In this document: piece after piece, positions 1-6,324 of the stretch | How positions within the stretch are numbered: position 1 is the first letter of the stretch | Layout of the letters: the number at the start of each line of letters is the position of its first letter | NCBI GenBank assembly: GCA_021201515.1 | Contig: JAJQET010000283.1 | Span: forward strand, 1-15,303 | DNA from: Clostridiales bacterium | GTDB taxonomy: Bacteria; Bacillota; Clostridia; Oscillospirales; Oscillospiraceae | Length of the DNA: 15,303 bases | Reading direction: 5' to 3' | Notes under the pieces: generated by a model | Database searches by the model: none | Told to the model about the DNA's origin: nothing | The model's input: only the letters and a program-made list of their open reading frames with translations | Position numbers and translations under genes: made by a program

Positions 1-126
1 GCCGCCTTCGCCGTGGCCGCGTCCGGCCCATTCCGGTCTGCCGCCGCCTTCGCCGTGGCCGCGTCCGGCCCATTCCGGTCTGCCGCCGCCTTCGCCGCGA
101 CTGCGTCCGGCCCATTCCGGTTTGCC
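1..126 (-). repeat. 42-bp tandem repeat in coding sequence (14-residue unit RPEWAGRGHGEGGG)
   Basis: Positions 1-42 and 43-84 are identical over all 42 bases, synonymous sites included. Positions 85-126 differ only at a few bases (GTGGCC becomes GCGACT; TCT becomes TTT). A decayed fourth unit lies at about 127-168. The array keeps the reading frame and encodes RPEWAGRGHGEGGG on the minus strand. It probably continues past the left edge. The identity of two units suggests recent duplication by slippage or recombination. Confidence 0.93.
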
Positions 127-1197
127 AGCCCCTTCTTCGCCGCGGCCCCGGCCCTGTCCGCCGTAGCCGGGCTTTCCGACGCCGTAGCCGCCCTGGCGGC
201 CCACGGCCTTTTCCACCTTCACAGTGGGGGCGCTGGCCGCGAACCAGTTTTGCAGGTCCTGATTATCACCGTTCAGCTCCGCCGTTACCCGGTTGACGGG
301 CAGGCCCGCCTCGTACAGCCACTTTGCCACGGCAAGGCTGCCCTCCACCGCAAGGTCGTCACCCTTGCAGGCGTCCTTCGCCTGGGAAAGCTGTTCCTCC
401 AGCCGGGCCCGATAGGCCGCCGTGTCCAACGTGACCCCCAGGGCCTGGCCGATGGCCTGATAGGCTTTTTCCAGCGCCTCCGCGCCGTAAACGCCGCCCA
501 GCACCACATAGGGGATGCCCAGACGGGCCTGGAGCCGCTGGCCCAGGGCCTCGCCGCCGTCCTCCACGCAGACGATGTTCAGGTGTGCCCTGGCCATCTC
601 CTGATACTGGGCAAAGGTTTTGCACTCCCGCAGGAGGTTGATGTGCCGAATCCCTGCCCCGGTGAGCAGCTGACGCAGCTCGCTGTCCGGCGCCAGCTCG
701 CCGGTGGTCAGCACGTTGACGCTGACCTCCTCACTCCGCTCCGCCTTTTGCAGCAGATCAAAGACCATGGAATCCACCGAATCCTCGTCCGCCGCCCCGG
801 CGTCGTGCTGCACGCCGCACAGGTGGCAGCCCGTGTGGGCCCGAATGGGCACGCCGGTTTTGGCCTCCATCTTGTCGATGAGGAGCTGCCAGTCCGTGGA
901 CAGTAGCGCCGCCTGGCAGCCCGCCGTCAGGTAGATGCCGCCGGGGTGCCGCTCCTCCGCCAGCTCCGTGATGGCCTCCTCGATTTTGCTCAGGTAGCGC
1001 CCGGTGATGAAGTCCACCTCATCCAGGCACAGGAAAGCCAGCCGCCCCTGCTTTTGCAGTTCGGTCAGCTCCTGGGCCCGGTGACGGGTGCAGGCCATGG
1101 CCCCGATAAAGAGGATCTGCGTCTCCGGCACCAGGGCGAAGCCGCTGAAGGCCATACCCCGCTGCTTCTGTTTCGTAATCGTTCTCGTTGTATTCAC
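1..1197 (-). CDS. Nitrogenase component 1-like oxidoreductase with repetitive Gly/Arg-rich tail (3' end cut by window edge)
   Basis: At least 399 residues are present; the gene continues past the left edge. I chose the GTG at 1195-1197: it follows an in-frame TGA directly and has AAAGGA about 10 nt upstream. An ATG at 1153-1155 (residue 15) is the alternative. Residues 15-37 (MAFSGFALVPETQ to GAMACT) match the N-terminal signature of the NifD/NifK-type fold (Oxidored_nitro). Cys36 sits where NifD has its P-cluster Cys in GPxGC, and Cys94 (TAGCQ) where it has the Cys of CPxGLIGDD. No earlier cysteine exists, so the NifD Cys62 equivalent is missing. A TGCHLCG stretch near residue 130 adds a CxxC pair. 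From about residue 326 the protein becomes Gly/Arg-rich and ends in 14-residue repeats. It is not a true nitrogenase: no nifH, nifK, nifE or nifN is nearby. Substrate is unknown. It has its own promoter and is separated from the upstream dehydrogenase by a terminator. Confidence 0.8.
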   Translation of the reverse strand, partial: MNTTRTITKQKQRGMAFSGFALVPETQILFIGAMACTRHRAQELTELQKQGRLAFLCLDEVDFITGRYLSKIEEAITELAEERHPGGIYLTAGCQAALLSTDWQLLIDKMEAKTGVPIRAHTGCHLCGVQHDAGAADEDSVDSMVFDLLQKAERSEEVSVNVLTTGELAPDSELRQLLTGAGIRHINLLRECKTFAQYQEMARAHLNIVCVEDGGEALGQRLQARLGIPYVVLGGVYGAEALEKAYQAIGQALGVTLDTAAYRARLEEQLSQAKDACKGDDLAVEGSLAVAKWLYEAGLPVNRVTAELNGDNQDLQNWFAASAPTVKVEKAVGRQGGYGVGKPGYGGQGRGRGEEGAGKPEWAGRSRGEGGGRPEWAGRGHGEGGGRPEWAGRGHGEGG

Positions 1198-1261
1198 TCA
1201 AAAATCATCCTTTACTGAATCGCCCCGCTGATGCGGGATGTATTTTCCTTGGTATGGCTTT

Positions 1262-1290
1262 ATTGTAGCACCCTTCGTTTTATTTGTCAA
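1262..1290 (-). promoter_or_regulatory. Sigma-A-type promoter of the nitrogenase-like gene
   Basis: On the minus strand there is TTGACA (1285-1290), a 17-nt spacer and TACAAT (1262-1267), close to consensus. Transcription should start near 1255, giving a leader of about 58 nt. That leader holds only a small CCCGC/GCGGG hairpin at 1224-1237. The position just downstream of the dehydrogenase terminator makes the nitrogenase-like gene its own transcription unit. Confidence 0.85.
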
Positions 1291-1306
1291 GGTACCTAAT
1301 AATTAT

Positions 1307-1342
1307 TTTTTGAAAAAGGGACGCCGATTTTTTCGGCGTCCC
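1307..1342 (-). terminator. Intrinsic terminator of the SDR gene
   Basis: Perfect 10-bp inverted repeat GGGACGCCGA (1318-1327) / TCGGCGTCCC (1333-1342) with a 5-nt loop. Read on the minus strand it is followed by TTTTTC. On the plus strand no T-run follows, so it acts leftward, 39 bp after the dehydrogenase stop codon. Confidence 0.88.
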
Positions 1343-1380
1343 TGATATGGTTGAGAAAAAACGTTCCCGGAAACCGGCGC

Positions 1381-2166
1381 TTACACGCAGGTGTAGCCGC
1401 CGTCCACCGCCAGGATCTGACCGGTGACATAGCTGGACTCTTCCGCGCCCAGGAAGATGGCGGCGGAGTTCAGCTCACCGGCGTGGCCGTACCGCTTCAT
1501 GGGGACGGAGGTGTTGGCGAAGGCCTGGAAATAGTCGCTGTCCAGCGTCTCGGTGGTCAGCTCGGTGTAGAAATACCCCGGACAAATGGCGTTCACCGTG
1601 ATGCCGGAGGTGGCCAGCTCAGCGGCTGCGCCACGGGTAAAGTTCACCACAGCGCCCTTGGTGGTGTGGTATGCGATGGTGGGAATGGCGGTGTTGCCTA
1701 CCATACCGTAGATGGAGGCAATGTTGATCACGCGGCCATAGGTCTGCTTACCATCCGCCATGGCCTTCTGCATCAGCTTGACGAAGGCCTGGGTCACGGC
1801 GAACACGGAGGTCAGGTCAAGGCCCAGGGTAAAGTCCCAGTCCTCCTTCTTGTAATCCACCAGCGGGGTCCCGGTGCCCTTTTCGCCTCCGGCGTCGTTC
1901 ACAATGACCTCCACATGGCCGAACACCTCGTCCACCTTCGCCACTGCGGCGGCGATGGAGTCCGCCTTCGTCACGTCGCAGGCCACCGGCAGCACCTGAA
2001 CGCCGTATTTCTCGGACCACTCCTTTGCGCTGGCCTCCAGCCGCTCCTTCCGTCTGGCCAGCAAAACCAGGTTTGCGCCCATCTGGGCGTATCCCTCCGC
2101 CATCTGCTTGCCAAGGCCGGAGGATGCTCCGGTGACGGCCACTACCTTACCTTTGTAATCAAACAT
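1381..2166 (-). CDS. SDR family NAD(P)-dependent oxidoreductase (gluconate 5-dehydrogenase-like)
   Basis: 261-residue classical short-chain dehydrogenase, of normal family length. The frame is open further up (to GTG at 2175), but that codon lies inside the ribosome binding site. I chose the ATG at 2164-2166, with AAGGAG 8 nt upstream. Residues 12-19 are TGASSGLG (the cofactor-binding TGxxxGxG), 90-93 are NDAG (NNAG in most relatives), Ser151 and Tyr166-x3-Lys170 are the catalytic residues, and NAICPG follows near 192-197. The usual tetrad Asn appears to be Asp117 (LDLTS), an alignment by eye. The family oxidises or reduces alcohol/keto groups on sugars, acids or lipids; the overall look resembles gluconate/ketogluconate dehydrogenases, but the substrate cannot be read from sequence. 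It is monocistronic, with its own promoter, structured leader and terminator, and shares no operon with the glycogen genes upstream. Confidence 0.9.
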   Translation of the reverse strand: MFDYKGKVVAVTGASSGLGKQMAEGYAQMGANLVLLARRKERLEASAKEWSEKYGVQVLPVACDVTKADSIAAAVAKVDEVFGHVEVIVNDAGGEKGTGTPLVDYKKEDWDFTLGLDLTSVFAVTQAFVKLMQKAMADGKQTYGRVINIASIYGMVGNTAIPTIAYHTTKGAVVNFTRGAAAELATSGITVNAICPGYFYTELTTETLDSDYFQAFANTSVPMKRYGHAGELNSAAIFLGAEESSYVTGQILAVDGGYTCV

Positions 2167-2171
2167 ACGAA

Positions 2172-2257
2172 CCACTCCTTACACAGCATTTGTCACGAAT
2201 TTTCGATTTGCAAAGGATGTCGCCCGGCACCCGGCCGAGGTCAAAGGTGTAAGGTGG
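2172..2257 (-). promoter_or_regulatory. SDR leader with SD-sequestering base pairing (candidate cis-regulatory RNA)
   Basis: In the minus-strand leader RNA, CCACCTTACAC (2257 to 2247) can pair with GTGTAAGGAGTGG (2184 to 2172). This gives 8 continuous pairs plus 3 more beyond a 2-nt bulge, and covers the AAGGAG Shine-Dalgarno of the SDR gene. The 62 nt between the arms can form a CTCGGC/GCCGGG hairpin. Pairing of this kind would block translation unless relieved. I do not recognise a known riboswitch class; the pairing is visible but regulation is inferred. Confidence 0.5.
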
Positions 2258-2278
2258 CGTCCCCTGCTCCTGTTACTC

Positions 2279-2306
2279 ATTATACGCCAAATCCTGAGTT
2301 TGTCAA
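2279..2306 (-). promoter_or_regulatory. Promoter of the SDR gene
   Basis: Minus-strand TTGACA (2301-2306), a 16-nt spacer, and a perfect TATAAT (2279-2284). The predicted start near 2272 gives a leader of about 105 nt before the ATG at 2166, long enough to hold the pairing described for 2172-2257. Confidence 0.85.
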
Positions 2307-2359
2307 TTATTTATCAATGTTTTTCCGCTTATCCGGCAGGGCGCTCCAAGGGCACAGAA

Positions 2360-2385
2360 GGGACGCCGCAGCGCTGCGGCGCCCC
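2360..2385 (-). terminator. GC-rich hairpin after glgA, probable weak terminator of the glycogen operon
   Basis: A near-perfect 26-bp palindrome (GGGACGCCGCAGC / GCTGCGGCGCCCC) starts 36 bp beyond the glgA stop codon. On the minus strand it is followed by TTCTGTG, a poor U-tract, so it may stop transcription inefficiently or act as an RNA 3'-end stabiliser. It is the only hairpin of this strength between glgA and the SDR promoter. Confidence 0.55.
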
Positions 2386-2421
2386 TGATTTCGTTTGATG
2401 GTTTTGGCAAAGGCGTCTGTG

Positions 2422-3855
2422 TCACTTCAGCAGGCTCTCGTAGACCTCCAGATACTCGGCGGCGGACTTGCCCCAGCTGAAATCGGCCTCCATGTCCCGC
2501 TTTTGCAGCTTGGCCCAGGCCACCGGGTCGTTGGCGTAGACCTCCAGCGCCCGGTTGATGGCGTCCAGCATATCGTCGGCGTTGATGTTGACGAAGGTGA
2601 AGCCCAACCCCTCTCCGGTGATGGTGTTGTAGGAGGGGACGGAGTCCTTCAGTCCGCCGGTGAGCCGCACCACCGGCACGGTGCCGTAGCGCATGGCGAA
2701 CATCTGGGTCAGGCCGCAGGGCTCCGCGATGGAGGGCATCAGCATGATGTCCGCGCCGGCGTAAATCTGGTCGGACAGGGTGGCGGCGTACTTGATGTTG
2801 GCGCTGACCCGGCCGGGATACTGCCGCTCCGCATTGCGGAAGAACTCCTCAAAGCCCCACTCCCCGGTGCCCAGGAGGACAAACTGGACATGGTTGGACA
2901 TGATGCGGCTGAACACGTTGGTGATCAGGTCATAGCCCTTGTGGCCCACCAGCCGGGAGATGCAGGCGATGATGGCCGCGTCCGGGTCCTCCTCCAGCCC
3001 CAGTTCCTTTTGCAGGGCGGCCTTGCAGAAGGCCTTGCCGCTGAGGTCATCGGAGGTGAAGTTGGCGGCGATGAGCTGGTCGGTGGCAGGGTTGGCAGCC
3101 TCCATGTCGATGCCGTTCAGGATGCCGGTGATCTTGTTGTAGTTGGCCACCACCACGCCCTCCAGGCCGTGGGCGTAGAAGCTGTATTGCAGCTCCCCGG
3201 CGTAGGTGGGGGAAACGGTGGTCACATGGTCCGCGGCGTAGATGGCCCCCTTCATCAGGTTCACATCGCCGTAGAAGCTCAGCATATGCTCATTGAAATA
3301 GCTGGTGTCCAGGCCAAAGACGTCCTCCAGAATGGAGCGGCCGAACCGGCCCTGATACTCGATGTTGTGAATGGTATAGACGCTCTTGGCCTTTGCCAGG
3401 TTGGGCCGCATACGGCGGGCCTCCAGCAGGTAGATGGGCACCAGGGCGGTCTCCCAGTCGTTGGCATGGATGATGTCGGGCTTCCAGCCGATCTGGTCAG
3501 GGATCTCGATGCAGGCCCGGGAGAAGTAGGCAAACCGCTCCCCGTCGTCATAGTGGCCATAGAGGCCGTTGCGCTTGAAGTAGGTCTCGTTGTCCACAAA
3601 GTAGTAGGTAATGTTGCCCCTTTGCAGCTCAAACAGGCCGCAGTAGCTGGAGCGCCAGCCGAGCCGGAAGTAGAAATACTTCACGAACGTCATTTGACTG
3701 CGCCACTGATCGCCAATCGCGGCGTACAGCGGCAGGACGACACGCACATCGTTGCCCAAATCCGCCAGTGCAGGAGGTAAAGAGGATGCAACGTCCGCCA
3801 GTCCGCCCGTCTTGACGAAGGGGGCGACTTCGGAGGAGACAAAGAAAATGTTCAT
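2422..3855 (-). CDS. glgA: Glycogen synthase (ADP-glucose type, GT5)
   Basis: 477 residues, the usual length for bacterial GlgA. It transfers glucose from ADP-glucose to the non-reducing end of an alpha-1,4-glucan in the cytoplasm. The N-terminal GT5 domain opens with MNIFFVSSEVAPFVKTGGLADV; Lys15-Thr-Gly-Gly-Leu is the KxGGL ADP-glucose-binding motif, and HANDWETA follows in the same domain. The C-terminal GT-B domain carries SRLVGHKG near residue 300 and EPCGLTQMFAMRYGTVPVVR near 377, with the conserved catalytic-site Glu and the RxTGGLKDSV tail. No key residue appears lost. Start ATG 3853-3855 has AAAGGA 9-10 nt upstream. It is the last gene of the operon, 97 nt after glgD, a wider gap than elsewhere in the operon. 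Confidence 0.97.
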   Translation of the reverse strand: MNIFFVSSEVAPFVKTGGLADVASSLPPALADLGNDVRVVLPLYAAIGDQWRSQMTFVKYFYFRLGWRSSYCGLFELQRGNITYYFVDNETYFKRNGLYGHYDDGERFAYFSRACIEIPDQIGWKPDIIHANDWETALVPIYLLEARRMRPNLAKAKSVYTIHNIEYQGRFGRSILEDVFGLDTSYFNEHMLSFYGDVNLMKGAIYAADHVTTVSPTYAGELQYSFYAHGLEGVVVANYNKITGILNGIDMEAANPATDQLIAANFTSDDLSGKAFCKAALQKELGLEEDPDAAIIACISRLVGHKGYDLITNVFSRIMSNHVQFVLLGTGEWGFEEFFRNAERQYPGRVSANIKYAATLSDQIYAGADIMLMPSIAEPCGLTQMFAMRYGTVPVVRLTGGLKDSVPSYNTITGEGLGFTFVNINADDMLDAINRALEVYANDPVAWAKLQKRDMEADFSWGKSAAEYLEVYESLLK

Positions 3856-3918
3856 ATACAGTTATCCTTTCTTTCATGGACACGCTGTGCTCTGGGCCGT
3901 CCAGCCGTGTACGGCGGA

Positions 3919-3934
3919 AAGGGCAAGTGCCCTT
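3919..3934 (-). other. Small hairpin in the glgD-glgA gap
   Basis: AAGGGCA / TGCCCTT arms with a 2-nt centre (6 pairs plus a 4-nt loop in practice) lie 19 nt after the glgD stop. No T-run follows on the minus strand, so this is not a standard terminator. It may be an mRNA processing or stability element; function is unproven. Confidence 0.35.
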
Positions 3935-3952
3935 AGAGGAATTTGAGAAACC

Positions 3953-5068
3953 TTACACCTGGCTGCCCTTGGCAATCAGCAGGGGATAGTTGGGATGGCC
4001 GGACAGGTTGCTGTTGGGGGAGACGGTGACATCCTTATCGGCGATGGTGCAGTTGACCTGTGCGTTCTCGCCCACAACGGTACCCTTCATCAGGATGGCA
4101 TTCTTCACAACGGCGCCCTTGGCCACGGTGACGTTCCGGAACAGGATGGAGTTCTCCACCGTGCCCTCCACAACGCAGCCGTCGGCGACCATGGAGTTCT
4201 TCACCGCGGAGCCGGGGGCGTAGTAGGTGGGGGCGTCGGTACGGTCCTTGGAGCGGATGGGGTAGTTGGCGTCGAACAGCTCATCCCGCACCGCCGGCTT
4301 CAGCAGATCCATGCTCTTCTCATAGTAAGAGGCGACGCTGGTGAACCGGGCGCAGTAGCCCTCAAAGACGTAGGGCATGATCTTCAGCTTGTCCTTCATC
4401 CCCACCAGCACGTCGTTGGAGAAGGAGTACAGATTGTGGGTGGAGCAGTACTTGTTGACCTTGATCAGCAGGTCCTTGCTCAGCAGGGCCATGGAGATGT
4501 ACTCCAGCCCCTCGGCCTCGTCCGGCTTCTCCAGAATGTCGGCAATGGTGCCGTCCTCAGCGGGGATCACATAGGTGGTCTGCTTGGGGTCGCCGATGTG
4601 GTTGGGGACGCAGACGATGGTGATGTCCGCGCCGGAGGCCAGGTGCTGGTCATAGACCTTGCCCAGGTCGATGTTCAGGGCGATGTCGCCATCGGTCAGC
4701 AGGACGTAGTCCTGACGAATCTGATTCAGATAGGAGTCCAGGCTGGCCAGGGCCTCCATGCGGCCGTGGATATGGCCGCTGCTGCTGGAGCTCTTCATGG
4801 AGAAGGGGGGCAGCAGACGCAGGCCGCCACGACGGCGGGCCAGATCCCAGTGCTTGCCGGTGCCGATATGGTCCAGCAGGGACTGATAGTTCTGCTCCAG
4901 CACGACGCCGATGTCGGTGATGCCGGCGTTCACGCAGTTGGACAGCATGAAGTCGATCATGCGGAAGCGGCCGCCGTAGGGGACGGCGGACATGGAGCGG
5001 ACCTCGGTCAGCTCCTTCAGGTCATAGTTGGCCTGGTTTGTAAAAATGAGGGTATGAATGTTTTTCAT
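3953..5068 (-). CDS. glgD: GlgD, non-catalytic regulatory subunit of glucose-1-phosphate adenylyltransferase
   Basis: 371 residues, shorter than GlgC, as is usual for GlgD. The N-terminus [20 protein letters not shown] lacks the GGxGxRL nucleotide-binding loop of GlgC, the hallmark of GlgD, but keeps [24 protein letters not shown]. The middle is a nucleotidyltransferase fold ([12 protein letters not shown] near residue 140; ILEKPDE). The C-terminal third is a left-handed beta-helix of hexapeptide type ([20 protein letters not shown]). Known biology: in Bacillota GlgD pairs with GlgC and raises its activity. Its ATG overlaps the glgC stop (ATGA, 4 bp), and the binding site GGCGGTGAGG lies inside glgC, so the two are probably translationally coupled. 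Confidence 0.96.
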   Translation of the reverse strand: MKNIHTLIFTNQANYDLKELTEVRSMSAVPYGGRFRMIDFMLSNCVNAGITDIGVVLEQNYQSLLDHIGTGKHWDLARRRGGLRLLPPFSMKSSSSSGHIHGRMEALASLDSYLNQIRQDYVLLTDGDIALNIDLGKVYDQHLASGADITIVCVPNHIGDPKQTTYVIPAEDGTIADILEKPDEAEGLEYISMALLSKDLLIKVNKYCSTHNLYSFSNDVLVGMKDKLKIMPYVFEGYCARFTSVASYYEKSMDLLKPAVRDELFDANYPIRSKDRTDAPTYYAPGSAVKNSMVADGCVVEGTVENSILFRNVTVAKGAVVKNAILMKGTVVGENAQVNCTIADKDVTVSPNSNLSGHPNYPLLIAKGSQV

Positions 5069-6282
5069 TCTGCCTCACCGCCTTTCAGAGTTTCAGGGTT
5101 CAGCATGGCGCCGGCCTCGATGACGGCGCCGGGGCCTACGGAAACCTTGCTGCCCACGACGGCGATCTTCTTGTTGGGGTCCTTGGGGTCCTGCTCAGAG
5201 CCAACCACAGCGCCTGCGCCGATGACGGAGTTCTCCGCCAGGATGGAATACTCCACCACGGCCCCGGCCTTCACCGTTGCGCCGGGCATCAGGATGGAAT
5301 AGCGGACGCTGGCGCCCCGCTCGATGGTGACGGAGTTGAAGAGGATGGAGTTGTCCACCTCGCCGTCCACCACGCAGCCGCCGGCCACGAAGGAGTGGTT
5401 GGTGGTGGCGTGCTCACCGATGTAATGAGGGGGAACGATGGGGTTGCGGGCGTACAGGGGCCATTCCTTGTCGTAAATATCCAGCTCGGCGTTGGGGATA
5501 TTCAGGATGTCCATATTGGCGTCCCACAGGGAGGCGATGGTTCCCACGTCCTTCCAGTAGCCGTTGAAGCGGTAGACCACCATCTTCTCGCCGTTATTCA
5601 GCATATTGGGGATGATGTTCTTGCCGAAGTCATTGGCGGAGCCGGGGGTGTTCTCGTCCTCGATCAGGTACTTGCGGAGCTTGGACCAGGTGAAGCAGTA
5701 CACGCCCATGGAGGCCAGATTGCTCTTGGGATGGGCGGGCTTCTCCTCAAACTCGTAGATGGTGTCATCCGGGTTGCAGTTCATGATGCCGAAGCGCTTG
5801 GCCTCCTCCATGGTGACGGTCAGCACGGAGATGGTGGCGGCGGCGCCGGCCTTCTTGTGGGTCTCCAGCATATCCTTGTAGTCCATCTTGGAGATGTTGT
5901 CGCCGGACAGGACGATAACATAGTCAGGGTCATACTGGTCGATGAAGCCGATGTTCTGATAGATGGCGTTGGCGGTGCCCTTATACCAGGAGCCGGACTC
6001 GCCGGAGGTGGAATAGGGGCTGAGGATGTGGACGCCGCCGTCGGCAATGTCCAAATCCCACGGCTCACCGTTGCCCAGATAGGAGTTCAGCTCCAGGGGC
6101 CGGTACTGGGTCAGCACGCCGACGGTGTCGATGCCGGAGTTGACGCAGTTGGACAGGGGGAAGTCGATGATTCGATACTTGCCGCCGAAGGGGACGGCAG
6201 GTTTTGCCACGTTTTTGGTCAGCGCGTATAAACGGCTGCCCTGGCCACCGGCCAGCAACATGGCAACACATTCCTTTTTCAT
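5065..6282 (-). CDS. glgC: Glucose-1-phosphate adenylyltransferase (ADP-glucose pyrophosphorylase), catalytic subunit
   Basis: 405 residues. It makes ADP-glucose from glucose-1-phosphate and ATP, the committed step of bacterial glycogen synthesis. Residues 11-18 are AGGQGSRL (nucleotide-binding loop), followed by [20 protein letters not shown] (substrate and effector region). The catalytic domain continues with [12 protein letters not shown] (usually GDH), [20 protein letters not shown] and GYWKDVGT. The C-terminal part is a hexapeptide beta-helix ([20 protein letters not shown] and onward). All expected catalytic motifs are present, in contrast with its partner GlgD. Start ATG 6280-6282 has GAGGTG 8-9 nt upstream. 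It follows the glgB-like gene after 42 nt and overlaps glgD by 4 bp. Confidence 0.97.
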   Translation of the reverse strand: MKKECVAMLLAGGQGSRLYALTKNVAKPAVPFGGKYRIIDFPLSNCVNSGIDTVGVLTQYRPLELNSYLGNGEPWDLDIADGGVHILSPYSTSGESGSWYKGTANAIYQNIGFIDQYDPDYVIVLSGDNISKMDYKDMLETHKKAGAAATISVLTVTMEEAKRFGIMNCNPDDTIYEFEEKPAHPKSNLASMGVYCFTWSKLRKYLIEDENTPGSANDFGKNIIPNMLNNGEKMVVYRFNGYWKDVGTIASLWDANMDILNIPNAELDIYDKEWPLYARNPIVPPHYIGEHATTNHSFVAGGCVVDGEVDNSILFNSVTIERGASVRYSILMPGATVKAGAVVEYSILAENSVIGAGAVVGSEQDPKDPNKKIAVVGSKVSVGPGAVIEAGAMLNPETLKGGEAE

Positions 6283-6324
6283 GGATGGTCACCTCGTACT
6301 AAAGATTGGGATAGATGCGGTTTG

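Noticed and set aside
1..126. Repeat array as a CRISPR
   Set aside because: Units are directly adjacent with no spacers, and are in frame within a coding sequence.
1..1197. True nitrogenase (NifD)
   Set aside because: A P-cluster cysteine is missing, the protein is short before the repeat tail, and no nif genes are nearby.
1019..1201. Minus-strand 60-codon frame from TTG at 1201
   Set aside because: It is out of frame with the nitrogenase-like gene and stops early; the GTG at 1197 in the neighbouring frame gives the conserved protein.
3953..5068. GlgD as a decayed GlgC
   Set aside because: Loss of the GGxGxRL loop is the normal state of GlgD in Bacillota, and it is translationally coupled to an intact GlgC.
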